From Parahaliea maris (GTDB taxonomy: Bacteria; Pseudomonadota; Gammaproteobacteria; Pseudomonadales; Halieaceae), in assembly GCF_008064665.1 (NCBI RefSeq), contig NZ_VRZA01000003.1, positions 434,001 to 498,000 of the forward strand: a stretch of DNA of 64,000 nt, written 5' to 3'. Both the position numbers and the translations under genes were made by a program. Under the pieces are notes generated by a model. That model saw only the letters and a list, made by a program, of their open reading frames with translations, did no database searches and was not told the DNA's origin. Shown piece after piece: positions 53,720 to 62,126 of this stretch (the stretch's first letter is position 1; every line of letters starts with the position of its first letter).

Positions 53720-55120
53720 CTAGATAGTTGAGCCGTTGTCCGGAACTTGTCCGGGAAGCACCCGACGGTGGTTTTCGGCCTGGCGTATCACGCCTTCACC
53801 CAGCACCAGGGTGACCAGCACGCCGGCCACAACCTGCCACTGCAAGCCCTCCCCGGGGGTGTACATAAACAGCACGATCGACAGGCCCAGCACCAGCATG
53901 CAGGTGCTGGCACAGAGCAGTGCCACCCCGGGGCCACCGGGTACCCGGTAGGGGCGGGGGTGGTCCGGGTCGTCCCGTCGCAGGCGCAGGAAGCTGGCCA
54001 GCATGCCGAGGTAGGGCAGCAGGAAAATCACCGCGCTGAAGGCGAACAGGGCCCAGAACAGGTCCTCGTTGCTGCCCGATAGCAGGCCGTAGAGCAGCAG
54101 TGCCACAGTGCTGACCAGGCCCATCAACAGTGCAGCGCCCACCGGTGTGCCGTTGCGACTTTCCAGGGCGAAAATCCGCGGTAACTCACCCTCGATCGCG
54201 GCCTCCGCCGCCGCCCGGTTACAGCCCAGCGCCCAGGTGACCCCGTTGGAGAAGAAGGTGAACAGGGCGCCGATGCCGAGCGCGAGAACGATGAACTGCC
54301 CGCCCGGCAGGCTGCCGAAGAACATCTGCAGTGTGTCCACCAGCCCCTCCACCAGGTTGATGTCCCCCGCCGGGAGGGCCGCCAGCACTGCGCCCGTGCC
54401 CAGCACATAGAGCAGCAGGATCACGCAGCCGGAAATCAGGATGGCGCGCGGTACGTCGCGGGCGGGGTCACGCATTTCCTGGCTGCCGGCGCTGACCAGT
54501 TCGAAGCCGAGCATGCCGTAAATGATGGCCGGGATGTACTGCAGGCTGCTGCCCCAGTCGGGCTTGATGGTCTCCAGGGTCAGGGGATTGGCCATGCCGT
54601 GCTCGCCAATGTGGGCGACGGCACCGGCGACGATGGCGATGAAGATCACTACCTTGAGCATGGCCCCGAGGTTGGGAATCCACTTGCCCACTTCGAGGGT
54701 GACAATGTTCACAGCCACGCCCAGCCAGGTGAGGCCGATGCCGATGGCCAGCTGCCCGCCCAAGCTGAGGTCGGGCATGAACAGCTGTTTGAAGACACCG
54801 GCAAACAGGATAAAAATGGCCGGTATCCACACGGCGGTGTTCACCCAGTAGCACCAGGTGGCCCGGGAGGCCCAGCGTCCTCCAAATGCATCCCGGATCC
54901 AGGCATAGATGCCCCCCTGCTCGGGGTAGGCGCAGCCCATTTCGGCGCAGATGAGGGCGAAGGGCAGGAAGAACACGACGCCGAGGAACAGCCACCAGAA
55001 GATGCTGGGGGCGCCGACGGAGGCGGCAGCGGTAAGGGTGTCCAGCAGCAGGATGGCGGACACGGTGAACAGGACCATGTCACGCTGGCGCAGGGTTTTC
55101 TGGGGTTGTCCGGTTGTCAT
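53720..55120 (-). CDS. APC family amino acid/polyamine permease
   Basis: Inner-membrane transporter of 466 residues with about twelve helices and the APC features ICAEMGCAYPEQGGIYAWIRDAFGGRW near the first helices and GFELVSAGSQEMRDPARD at about 205-225. Members move amino acids, polyamines or their metabolites by antiport or symport. Its position ahead of an aminotransferase, a glutamine-synthetase-like ligase and a ureohydrolase suggests a polyamine or guanidino-compound substrate. Confidence 0.92.
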   Translation of the reverse strand: MTTGQPQKTLRQRDMVLFTVSAILLLDTLTAAASVGAPSIFWWLFLGVVFFLPFALICAEMGCAYPEQGGIYAWIRDAFGGRWASRATWCYWVNTAVWIPAIFILFAGVFKQLFMPDLSLGGQLAIGIGLTWLGVAVNIVTLEVGKWIPNLGAMLKVVIFIAIVAGAVAHIGEHGMANPLTLETIKPDWGSSLQYIPAIIYGMLGFELVSAGSQEMRDPARDVPRAILISGCVILLLYVLGTGAVLAALPAGDINLVEGLVDTLQMFFGSLPGGQFIVLALGIGALFTFFSNGVTWALGCNRAAAEAAIEGELPRIFALESRNGTPVGAALLMGLVSTVALLLYGLLSGSNEDLFWALFAFSAVIFLLPYLGMLASFLRLRRDDPDHPRPYRVPGGPGVALLCASTCMLVLGLSIVLFMYTPGEGLQWQVVAGVLVTLVLGEGVIRQAENHRRVLPGQVPDNGSTI

Positions 55121-55165
55121 CTGTATTTATCCGTGTGCTTTTTTATCATTTGGTGGCGGCCCGGC

Positions 55166-55261
55166 GCGTGGCAGCGCCATTGCGGACACGCCGCAAGTAC
55201 GTCCATGTAGGCTTCTCTTCGACATCCATGTCTCAGAGAGTCCGCAATGGCGCCGCCACGC
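55166..55261. repeat. Inverted-repeat element with 22-base arms
   Basis: Arms at 55166-55187 and 55240-55261 match at 21 of 22 bases and enclose a 52-base loop. The loop contains TCCATGTAGGCT, which aligns with the palindromic element at 26448-26583. It lies in the 443-base gap between the APC permease and the aminotransferase genes. This looks like a mobile intergenic repeat rather than a simple terminator. Confidence 0.65.
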
Positions 55262-55350
55262 ACCGTGCCTTCAGTCGCCACTATGAGTGTTTCGATTGGT
55301 TGCTAGGCTCCGAATCTTATTAGAACGCCAAAAGTTCCGAGTGAAGGGTT

Positions 55351-55458
55351 CCATCCGGGAGGGCTGTGAAGCGACCGTCAGCGGCCTGGACGGCCGCTGT
55401 CGAGCGAGCCATGGACGGCATGCTTTATAGCGCGTCGCGGAACAGCCCTGCCGGATGG
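55351..55458. repeat. Nested inverted-repeat element with inner GC hairpin
   Basis: Outer arms 55351-55367 and 55442-55458 match at 16 of 17 bases. Inside, CAGCGGCC and GGCCGCTG (55379-55399) form a perfect 8-pair hairpin with a 5-base loop. The nested plan is like that of the element at 26448. The same gap therefore holds two palindromic elements, and no gene is visible in it. Confidence 0.65.
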
Positions 55459-55526
55459 GGCCCGCCACCACCCGAGTTCAATGCTCAATCAAAAACTTCG
55501 AGGGCTGTGACTATTTTTAACTGAGC

Positions 55527-55554
55527 AAAAAAAGCCCGGCACTAAAGGCCGGGC
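55527..55554 (-). terminator. Rho-independent terminator of the aminotransferase gene
   Basis: On the minus strand GCCCGGC, a 7-base loop and GCCGGGC are followed by seven T residues, ten bases after the aminotransferase stop. A textbook intrinsic terminator. Confidence 0.92.
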
Positions 55555-55563
55555 AAATACAGG

Positions 55564-56931
55564 TTATTTCACGCCGTAGTGGGCCGCTGTCTCATCCAGC
55601 GCAATGCCCAGCTTCTCGATCAGGATATCGATCTCGCCGGTGGAGCAGACCAGCGGCGGCGCCATGATCATCGCGTCGCCAGTCTGGCGCACCATCAGGC
55701 CGTTCTTGTTGGCGCTGTCGCGGCAGAACACCGCACCGGCGCTTTCCGGTGCCAGGCGCTCGCGGCTGCCCTTGTCCTTGACCAGTTCCACCGCGGCGAA
55801 CATACCCTGGCCGCGTACCTGGCCGACCACCGGGTGGCTCTCGAACTCGCGCAGGCGGCGCTGGAAGTGCGGCGCCACCTCGGTTGCGGAGGTTTCGATG
55901 ATGTTGGTTTCCTTCAGCACATTCAGCGTGGCGATACCCGCCGCGCAGGCCGCCGGGTGGCCGGAGTAGGTCAGGCCGTGGGCGAATTCGCCGCCGCCGG
56001 CGAGCAGTACGTCAGCTACCTTGTCGCCGACCATTACGCCGCCCAGGGGCATGTAGCCGTTGGTGACGGCCTTGGCGAAGGTCATCAGGTGGGGTTTCAT
56101 GCCGTAGGTCTCGCTGCCCCACCACTTGCCGGTGCGGCCAAAGCCGCAGATGACTTCGTCGGCAATGAGCAGGATGTCGCGCTCGTCGCAGATGCGCTGC
56201 ACTTCCGGCCAGTAGGTGGAGGGCGGAATGATCACGCCGCCGGCGCCCTGTACCGGCTCGGCGATAAAGGCCGCGACCTTGTCTTCGCCGAGTTCGTCGA
56301 TTTTCGCTTCCAGTTCACGGGCGACCTGGACGCCGTAGTCCTCGGGGCTCATGTCGCCGCCGTTCTCGAACCAGTGGGGCTGGTTGATGTGGTGGATGTA
56401 GTCGAGGCCGATCACCTGCTTGTGCATGGGGGCCATGCCGCCCAGGGAGCCCGCGGCGATGGTGGAGCCGTGATAGGCGTTCTTGCGGCTGATGATCAGT
56501 TTCTTCTCGGGTTTACCGAGCAGGTCGTAGTAGCGGTGCACCAGGCGGATATTGGTGTCGTTGGCTTCGGAGCCGGAGTTGGTGAAGAACACGTGCTTGA
56601 ACTGGCCCGGAGTGACCTCCGACAGCATGGTCGCCAGCTCCACGGCGGGCTGGTTGGAGCACTTGAAGAAGTTGTTGTAGTAGGGCAGTTCCTGTAGCTG
56701 GCGGTAGACCGCTTCCACGATCTGCTTCTGGCTGTAGCCCAGGTTGCAGCACCACAGGCCGGACATGCCGTCGAGCATGGTGTTGCCGTCGGTGTCGTGG
56801 ATATAGATGTGCTCGGCGCGGTTGACGATACGGCCACCCTGCTCGGCATAGGCGTGCAGGTCGGTAAAGGGATGCAGGTGGTGGGCGCGGTCGAGTTGCT
56901 TGAGCGCTGCGGTATCTGCGGGTTTGTTCAT
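55564..56931 (-). CDS. Class III aminotransferase, polyamine:pyruvate type
   Basis: PLP-dependent omega-aminotransferase of 455 residues, similar to SpuC (putrescine:pyruvate aminotransferase). Motifs are GLWCCNLGY, FTNSGSEANDT, AYHGSTIA, ADEVICGFGRTG and the PLP lysine in FAKAVTNGYMPLGG. Beta-alanine or taurine transamination cannot be excluded. It diverges from the glutamine-synthetase-like gene (213-base gap) and ends in a strong terminator. Confidence 0.93.
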   Translation of the reverse strand: MNKPADTAALKQLDRAHHLHPFTDLHAYAEQGGRIVNRAEHIYIHDTDGNTMLDGMSGLWCCNLGYSQKQIVEAVYRQLQELPYYNNFFKCSNQPAVELATMLSEVTPGQFKHVFFTNSGSEANDTNIRLVHRYYDLLGKPEKKLIISRKNAYHGSTIAAGSLGGMAPMHKQVIGLDYIHHINQPHWFENGGDMSPEDYGVQVARELEAKIDELGEDKVAAFIAEPVQGAGGVIIPPSTYWPEVQRICDERDILLIADEVICGFGRTGKWWGSETYGMKPHLMTFAKAVTNGYMPLGGVMVGDKVADVLLAGGGEFAHGLTYSGHPAACAAGIATLNVLKETNIIETSATEVAPHFQRRLREFESHPVVGQVRGQGMFAAVELVKDKGSRERLAPESAGAVFCRDSANKNGLMVRQTGDAMIMAPPLVCSTGEIDILIEKLGIALDETAAHYGVK

Positions 56932-57143
56932 TGCGGTTCCTCCAGTGCCTCTGCCCGTGGTGGGCGGCTTGCTGCGTCGCCGGGACTCTACCCGGAAGTG
57001 TTATAGTCGCGGTTCGCAGTTCGGTGTTTAATGCCTACCATATTAGTCTGTCACAGCACGGCGGATTCGCCATTCCCCAAAGGTGGTGGATTGGCAAACT
57101 CCCGGTGCGATTCCCCGGAACTATTTCCTGGAACTACATAACG

Positions 57144-58508
57144 ATGGAAAACCAGACCATGGCTGACAGCGGCGAACGCCTGCAGGCCTTTCTCGACGCC
57201 TACCCCGACATAGAAGTGTTTGAGGTTATCCTGCCCGATATTGCCGGCGGCCTGCGCGGCAAATGGGTCACGCGCGACAAGATTCACAGTGTCCTGGCGG
57301 GCGAGCTGAAGTTGCCGGCCAGTTCCCTGGCCTTTGATGTCTTCGGCCGCGACGTGGAGGCCTGGGTATTCGACTCCGGCGACGGTGACAGCTATTGCGA
57401 GGCGGACATCGAGACGCTCGTTCCAGTGCCCTGGGCCAGCCGGCCCACCGGGCAGGTCCTGATGTCCATGCGCGACCCTGAAGGCACCCCCAGCCCGCTG
57501 GACACCCGCTTCCTGCTGCAGGGTCTGATCGACCGCCTGCAATCCCATGGCTACACCCCGGTGATGGCCACGGAGATGGAGTTTTACCTGCTGAAGGACG
57601 AGTTGGACGAATTCGGCCGTCCGTTGCACACCCAGACAGATCGCGTTGGCGGCTTCACCGCCGCTGGCCAGACTTACAGCCTGGATACCATGGCGGAGAT
57701 GGGTGAGGTCATGCACGCCATGCGCGACGCAGCCGATGCCCAGGGTCTGCCGGTGGACACCCTGATCAAGGAGAGCGCGCCTTCCCAGTATGAGATCAAC
57801 CTCTACCACAGCAACGACGCCCTGATCGCCGCCGATCAGGCCATCATGTTGCAACGGGCGATCAAGGGCGTGGCCCGCGAGCACGACCTGCGAGCCACCT
57901 TCATGGCCAAACCCTTCGGTGACCTGGCCGGCAACGGCATGCACGTGCACTGCTCGCTGGTGGATCGCGAGGGCAACAACGTGTTCGACGATGGCACCGG
58001 CGCGGGCACGCCACTGCTGCGCGAGGCCATTGCCGGCTGCATGGCAAGCATGGCCGACGTCATGTTGCTGCTGGCACCCAACCTCAATTCCTACCGCCGC
58101 TTCCAGCGCGGGTCCCACGCGCCCATGGCGCCTTGCTGGGGCTACGAGAACCGCACGGTCTCCCTGCGGGTGCCGGCGGATTCCCCGGCCGCCACCCGTA
58201 TCGAACACCGGGTGGCGGGAGCCGACGCCCACCCGCACCTGGTGTTGGCGGCGATCCTGGCGGGCATTCTGTACGGGATTGAAAATCACCTGGAGGCCCC
58301 GGAGCCACTGGAGGGCAATGCCTATGAGCAGCTGCCGCCAAGCCTGCCCCGGCACTGGCCGGAAGCCCTCGAGCGCTTTGCCGCCTCCGACATCATTCGC
58401 GAGTACTTTGGCGACGAGTTCCACCATGTTTACACCCTGCTCAAGCAGCAGGAACTGGACGAGTTCGATCGCCTGGTAACCCCCATGGAATACGACGCCT
58501 GCCTGTAG
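57144..58508 (+). CDS. Glutamine synthetase-like ligase (gamma-glutamylpolyamine type)
   Basis: A GS-family ligase of 454 residues. MATEMEFYLL and SQYEINLYHSND supply metal-binding Glu residues, GNGMHVHCSL the nucleotide and ammonia site, and ENRTVSLRVP the substrate Arg region. Length and lack of an adenylylation Tyr motif favour the PuuA/GlnA-like group that glutamylates putrescine or other amines rather than true glutamine synthesis. The ATG at 57144 is used; the frame is open to 56931 across the promoter region, and another ATG lies at 57159. The ureohydrolase follows 21 bases later. Confidence 0.88.
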   Translation: MENQTMADSGERLQAFLDAYPDIEVFEVILPDIAGGLRGKWVTRDKIHSVLAGELKLPASSLAFDVFGRDVEAWVFDSGDGDSYCEADIETLVPVPWASRPTGQVLMSMRDPEGTPSPLDTRFLLQGLIDRLQSHGYTPVMATEMEFYLLKDELDEFGRPLHTQTDRVGGFTAAGQTYSLDTMAEMGEVMHAMRDAADAQGLPVDTLIKESAPSQYEINLYHSNDALIAADQAIMLQRAIKGVAREHDLRATFMAKPFGDLAGNGMHVHCSLVDREGNNVFDDGTGAGTPLLREAIAGCMASMADVMLLLAPNLNSYRRFQRGSHAPMAPCWGYENRTVSLRVPADSPAATRIEHRVAGADAHPHLVLAAILAGILYGIENHLEAPEPLEGNAYEQLPPSLPRHWPEALERFAASDIIREYFGDEFHHVYTLLKQQELDEFDRLVTPMEYDACL

Positions 58509-58529
58509 GCGTCGCCCAGGAGCAAGCAC

Positions 58530-59474
58530 ATGTCACACCACGACGATCCAGCCACGACCGGCACCGCAGTGCCGCTGGACCACCACTCGATGTACGCCAA
58601 CATCTTCACCTTTGCCGGGCTGCCCCTGAGTCGCGACCTGGCGGACGACAGCGTGGACGCGGTGGTCTTTGGCGTGCCCTATGACCTGGGCACCAGTGGC
58701 CGCCCGGGTGCCCGCTCGGGCCCCGCGGGGGTGCGTCAGGCCAGTGCCAACCTGCGCTGGGAAGAGTGTCGCTGGCCGTGGAATTTTGCCCTGGGCGACA
58801 AGCTTTCGGCGATTGATTACGGTGACGTGATTTTTGCCGGCGGCGACAGTGAGGACATGCTGGCGCAAGTGCAGGCCACGGCATCGGCAATTGTCGCTGC
58901 GGGTAAAACCCCGGTGGCCATTGGCGGCGATCACTTCGCCACGCTGCCGCTGCTGCGGGGGGCAGTGGAGCACCACGGCAAGCTGGCGCTGATTCACTTT
59001 GACGCTCACACCGACACCTACGACGAAGACGAGAAGTACAACCACGGCTGTATGTTCCACCGCGCGCCGAAGGAGGGCCTGCTGGATCCCTCGCGGTCAG
59101 TGCAGGTGGGCATTCGGACCGAGTACGAGCGTGACGACCACGAGTACCTGGTGCTGGATGCGCACACCGTCAATGGCCAGTCAGTGGAAACGACCATCGC
59201 TGCCATTCGTGAGCGGGTGGGTGACACGCCGGCCTACCTGACTTTCGATATCGATTGCCTCGACCCGGCCTTTGCCCCGGGTACCGGTACCCCCGTGATT
59301 GGCGGTCTCAGCTCGTCACAGGCCCTGCGTATCCTGGAAGGTATCGCCGACCTCAACATCGTGGCCTTCGATGTGATGGAGATCTCCCCCGCCTACGATC
59401 ATGCCCAGATCACCAGTCTGGCGGGTGCCACCCTGGCGCTGCAGTTCCTGTACATGCGCGCTTCGCGCGGCTGA
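58530..59474 (+). CDS. Agmatinase-family ureohydrolase
   Basis: Manganese ureohydrolase of 314 residues. The metal motifs are GGDHF, HFDAHTDTY and FDIDCLDPAFAPGTGTP. Agmatinase (agmatine to putrescine plus urea), guanidinobutyrase and guanidinopropionase share this pattern; agmatinase is the most economical reading next to a putrescine-type aminotransferase and ligase. CAGGAGC precedes the ATG. It is read as an operon with the GS-like gene. Confidence 0.9.
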   Translation: MSHHDDPATTGTAVPLDHHSMYANIFTFAGLPLSRDLADDSVDAVVFGVPYDLGTSGRPGARSGPAGVRQASANLRWEECRWPWNFALGDKLSAIDYGDVIFAGGDSEDMLAQVQATASAIVAAGKTPVAIGGDHFATLPLLRGAVEHHGKLALIHFDAHTDTYDEDEKYNHGCMFHRAPKEGLLDPSRSVQVGIRTEYERDDHEYLVLDAHTVNGQSVETTIAAIRERVGDTPAYLTFDIDCLDPAFAPGTGTPVIGGLSSSQALRILEGIADLNIVAFDVMEISPAYDHAQITSLAGATLALQFLYMRASRG

Positions 59475-59525
59475 CAGCGCCTCTCTACGTCGTCCCCACA
59501 GCCCGGGGGGTAGCCAGAAACACAA

Positions 59526-59545
59526 CAGCCGCCCGAAGGCGGCTG
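59526..59545. terminator. Hairpin between ureohydrolase and convergent TonB receptor
   Basis: CAGCCGCC and GGCGGCTG pair perfectly around a CGAA loop. Toward the receptor's reading direction TTGTGTTT follows, a weak U-run. It probably ends transcription of one or both converging genes. Confidence 0.7.
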
Positions 59546-59565
59546 CATGTGCGGGAGGAGCTCTA

Positions 59566-61908
59566 TTACTCCCAGTTCATCCCCAGGCGAACACCAAAGG
59601 TGCGAGGGCGCTTGGGACCGAAGAAGTGGGAGGGAATCAGGCCGCCATTGTTGTTCTCACCGTCCCAGGTGAACTCGTCGGTGAGATTCTCCACGTAGCC
59701 TTCCACGTACCAGTTGTCATCCGACTGGTAGCCCACCCGCAGGGCGGATTCGGCATAGGCGTCGATCTTGGTCTCGCTGAGGTTCTCCCAGCCGCCGCCG
59801 CGCTCGTCTTCCCAGAAGATTTCCAGGCTGCCGGTGAGATAGCCACCGGATACCGGGTAACGGCCATCCAGTACCGCCGCACCTGACCACTCGGGGGCCC
59901 AGAACAGGGGGCTGCCTTCACAGCCGTCCGGGTCCTCCAGGCCGCAGATGGACTGCAGCTGGGTGGCTTCGGAGTCGAGATAGGACAGTGCCAGGTAGAA
60001 CTCGAAGTACTCGTTCAGGCGCGTGGTGAGGGAGCCTTCCACACCCCAGGACTCCACTTCACCCACGTTCTGTACCAGCGAGGCACCGCCGTCGAAGGTG
60101 ACCACCTGCAGGTCCTGGTATTCGTAGTAGAAGGCGGTCAGGTCGACATTGGCGTTGCCGTCGAACCAGCTGTCCTTGTAGCCGATCTCCCAGGAGTCCA
60201 CGGTTTCGGGGTCGAACTGGTTGGGCCGGAACCCGTCCGCCTGGACGATATCCACGTTACCCAGGGCCGGGTCGCCGGCGGGGTTGTTGTCCAGGTTGAA
60301 GCTACCGAAGCCGCCGGACTTGAAGCCCTCGGTAAAGCTGGCAAACAGCAGCATGTCGTCGGTCGGCCGGTACTTGGCCATGATCCGCATGGTGGTGTCA
60401 TCCCAGCTCTGGGTATCGCTGATGTATTCGGCGGTGGAGAAGCCATAGGCCCAGTAGGGGCCGAGTTCGCTCTCGGGGGTGGGCACCAGGATCGAGAAGT
60501 CCTTCTCGTCGTCGGTGTAACGAACACCCACTTCCACGTCGAAGTTCTCGGTGATGTAGTAGTCCAGGTTGACGTAGGTCGCCCAGCCGCTGTACTCGCC
60601 CTTGATGCGGCCGGTCTCGGTTAGGGTGCCGTCAGCCGAGGGGCTGAAGCTGGAGCCGTAGTAGGCGTACAGCTCCTGGCAGCCGGAGAAGGTCATGCCG
60701 GAGTTGTAGTAGTAGCCGTAGTACTGGCAGAACACATCCTCCTGGCCGATAAAGCCGAACTCGGTGTCGATGCTCTCTTCGTAGTAGCTCACACCGGCGT
60801 ACCAGGACAGGGGGCCGTCAGTGTTGGAGGTCAGGCGCAGTTCCTGCTGGAAGTAGTCGCCGGTCTGGTCCTGCTGGTAGGTATTGATGTCTACCGGGGT
60901 ACCATCGTAGTCCTCGCTGTAGTAGTAGTCGTGGTCCTTGTAACCGGTGTTCGAGGTCAGGGTGGCGAAGTCGAAGTCGTAATCGATGGCCAGGCCCAGG
61001 GTGAGGATCTCGGCGCTGTCGTCCTCGCCATGGGAAATGTCGGAGTCGATGTCCTCGTCGCTGCCGCGCAGCTCGACGCCGCCGAGGGCGGTGTCGAAGG
61101 CGTCCCAGATATCGCCCTTGTCGATGGCACGGTACATGGAGCCGCTCTGCTCGCGGTCCTCGTATTCCACCAGGGTATTGACGGACAGGCGATCGGCCTC
61201 AAAGGTGGTGGACCAGCGCAGGGCCCACTTGTCGTGCTCGATCATGTCGTCGCCGGTGAACACGTTTTTCGCAAAGCCGTCCTCGGTGGAGTAATAGCCT
61301 GCCAGGCGCATGGCGAAATTGTCGCTTACCGGCAGGTTGATGGCGCCTTCGAGTACACCGTGGTTGCGCTCGGCCAGGTCCAGGTCGATATAGCCGTCGC
61401 TGCTGCCGATCTCGGCCTTGCGGGTGTGTACGCTGACCGCACCGCCGATGGAGTTACGGCCGAACAGGAAGCCCTGGGGCCCGCGCAGGATTTCCGCCCG
61501 CTCCACATCGTAGAGGCTGGTGACCGCGGAGCCATTGCGACCTTCATAGAGGTCGTTCTTGAAGAAGGCCGCGGAGGGGTCGCCACCCACACCGAAGTCC
61601 TGGGTGCGCACACCGCGGACGCTAATGGCGTCGATGAAGCTGTCCTGGCTGTTGCCAGTGATGCCGGGAGTGTAGGACACGAGGTCCTTGACGTCGTTGA
61701 GGTTGACCTTGTTGACGAAGTCGCCGGACAGCGCGGTGATGGCCAGCGGCACATCCTGGATGGACTCGCTGCGCTTGGTGGCGGTAACCACCACTTCTTC
61801 GAGGCTTTGGGCAAAGGCCGGCGTGCCCAGTGCGGTGGCCATGGCCGCCGCTGATACCGCCCTCGCCAATTTGGTTTTTGCTGTGAGTTGGCCTGGCGTT
61901 TTGATCAT
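59566..61908 (-). CDS. TonB-dependent receptor
   Basis: A 780-residue outer membrane transporter. Its signal ends GTPAFAQ at about residue 34, and the TonB-box region is LEEVVVTATKR. The plug holds AEILRGPQGFLFGRNSIGG and the barrel ends FGVRLGMNWE. It is Tyr- and Asp-rich in surface loops and has several Cys that could form a loop disulfide (EDVFCQYYG, FSGCQEL, SICGLED, DGCEG). GGGGAA precedes the ATG. Upstream of its promoter lies a run of eight G. Position next to polyamine genes gives no firm substrate. Confidence 0.93.
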   Translation of the reverse strand: MIKTPGQLTAKTKLARAVSAAAMATALGTPAFAQSLEEVVVTATKRSESIQDVPLAITALSGDFVNKVNLNDVKDLVSYTPGITGNSQDSFIDAISVRGVRTQDFGVGGDPSAAFFKNDLYEGRNGSAVTSLYDVERAEILRGPQGFLFGRNSIGGAVSVHTRKAEIGSSDGYIDLDLAERNHGVLEGAINLPVSDNFAMRLAGYYSTEDGFAKNVFTGDDMIEHDKWALRWSTTFEADRLSVNTLVEYEDREQSGSMYRAIDKGDIWDAFDTALGGVELRGSDEDIDSDISHGEDDSAEILTLGLAIDYDFDFATLTSNTGYKDHDYYYSEDYDGTPVDINTYQQDQTGDYFQQELRLTSNTDGPLSWYAGVSYYEESIDTEFGFIGQEDVFCQYYGYYYNSGMTFSGCQELYAYYGSSFSPSADGTLTETGRIKGEYSGWATYVNLDYYITENFDVEVGVRYTDDEKDFSILVPTPESELGPYWAYGFSTAEYISDTQSWDDTTMRIMAKYRPTDDMLLFASFTEGFKSGGFGSFNLDNNPAGDPALGNVDIVQADGFRPNQFDPETVDSWEIGYKDSWFDGNANVDLTAFYYEYQDLQVVTFDGGASLVQNVGEVESWGVEGSLTTRLNEYFEFYLALSYLDSEATQLQSICGLEDPDGCEGSPLFWAPEWSGAAVLDGRYPVSGGYLTGSLEIFWEDERGGGWENLSETKIDAYAESALRVGYQSDDNWYVEGYVENLTDEFTWDGENNNGGLIPSHFFGPKRPRTFGVRLGMNWE

Positions 61909-62126
61909 GCTGAGTTCCCCCGCCTGCGTTATTTTGCGTTGTTGCTATGGACCATTCTTGCGCGCTTTCGGGGCGGCAAATGGCAGCGCTTTAACCTAGT
62001 GAAAGCGTCCGGGAAATAATATACCCCTATGGGGGGGGATTTCGGTGCGTCGGGAGTTGTGACTTATTTACAGGGGCGTGGAGCGCAGATTCGTGGCCTT
62101 TTTCTGTCTCGTCGCAGCGGCCGGCG

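Noticed and set aside
56931-57143. N-terminal extension of the glutamine-synthetase-like protein
   Set aside because: The extra 71 residues are unlike the family, lack a ribosome site and cover the divergent promoter region.
57051-58529. 492-codon minus-strand frame opposite the glutamine-synthetase-like gene
   Set aside because: Codon-bias shadow; the plus strand has GS metal and nucleotide motifs.
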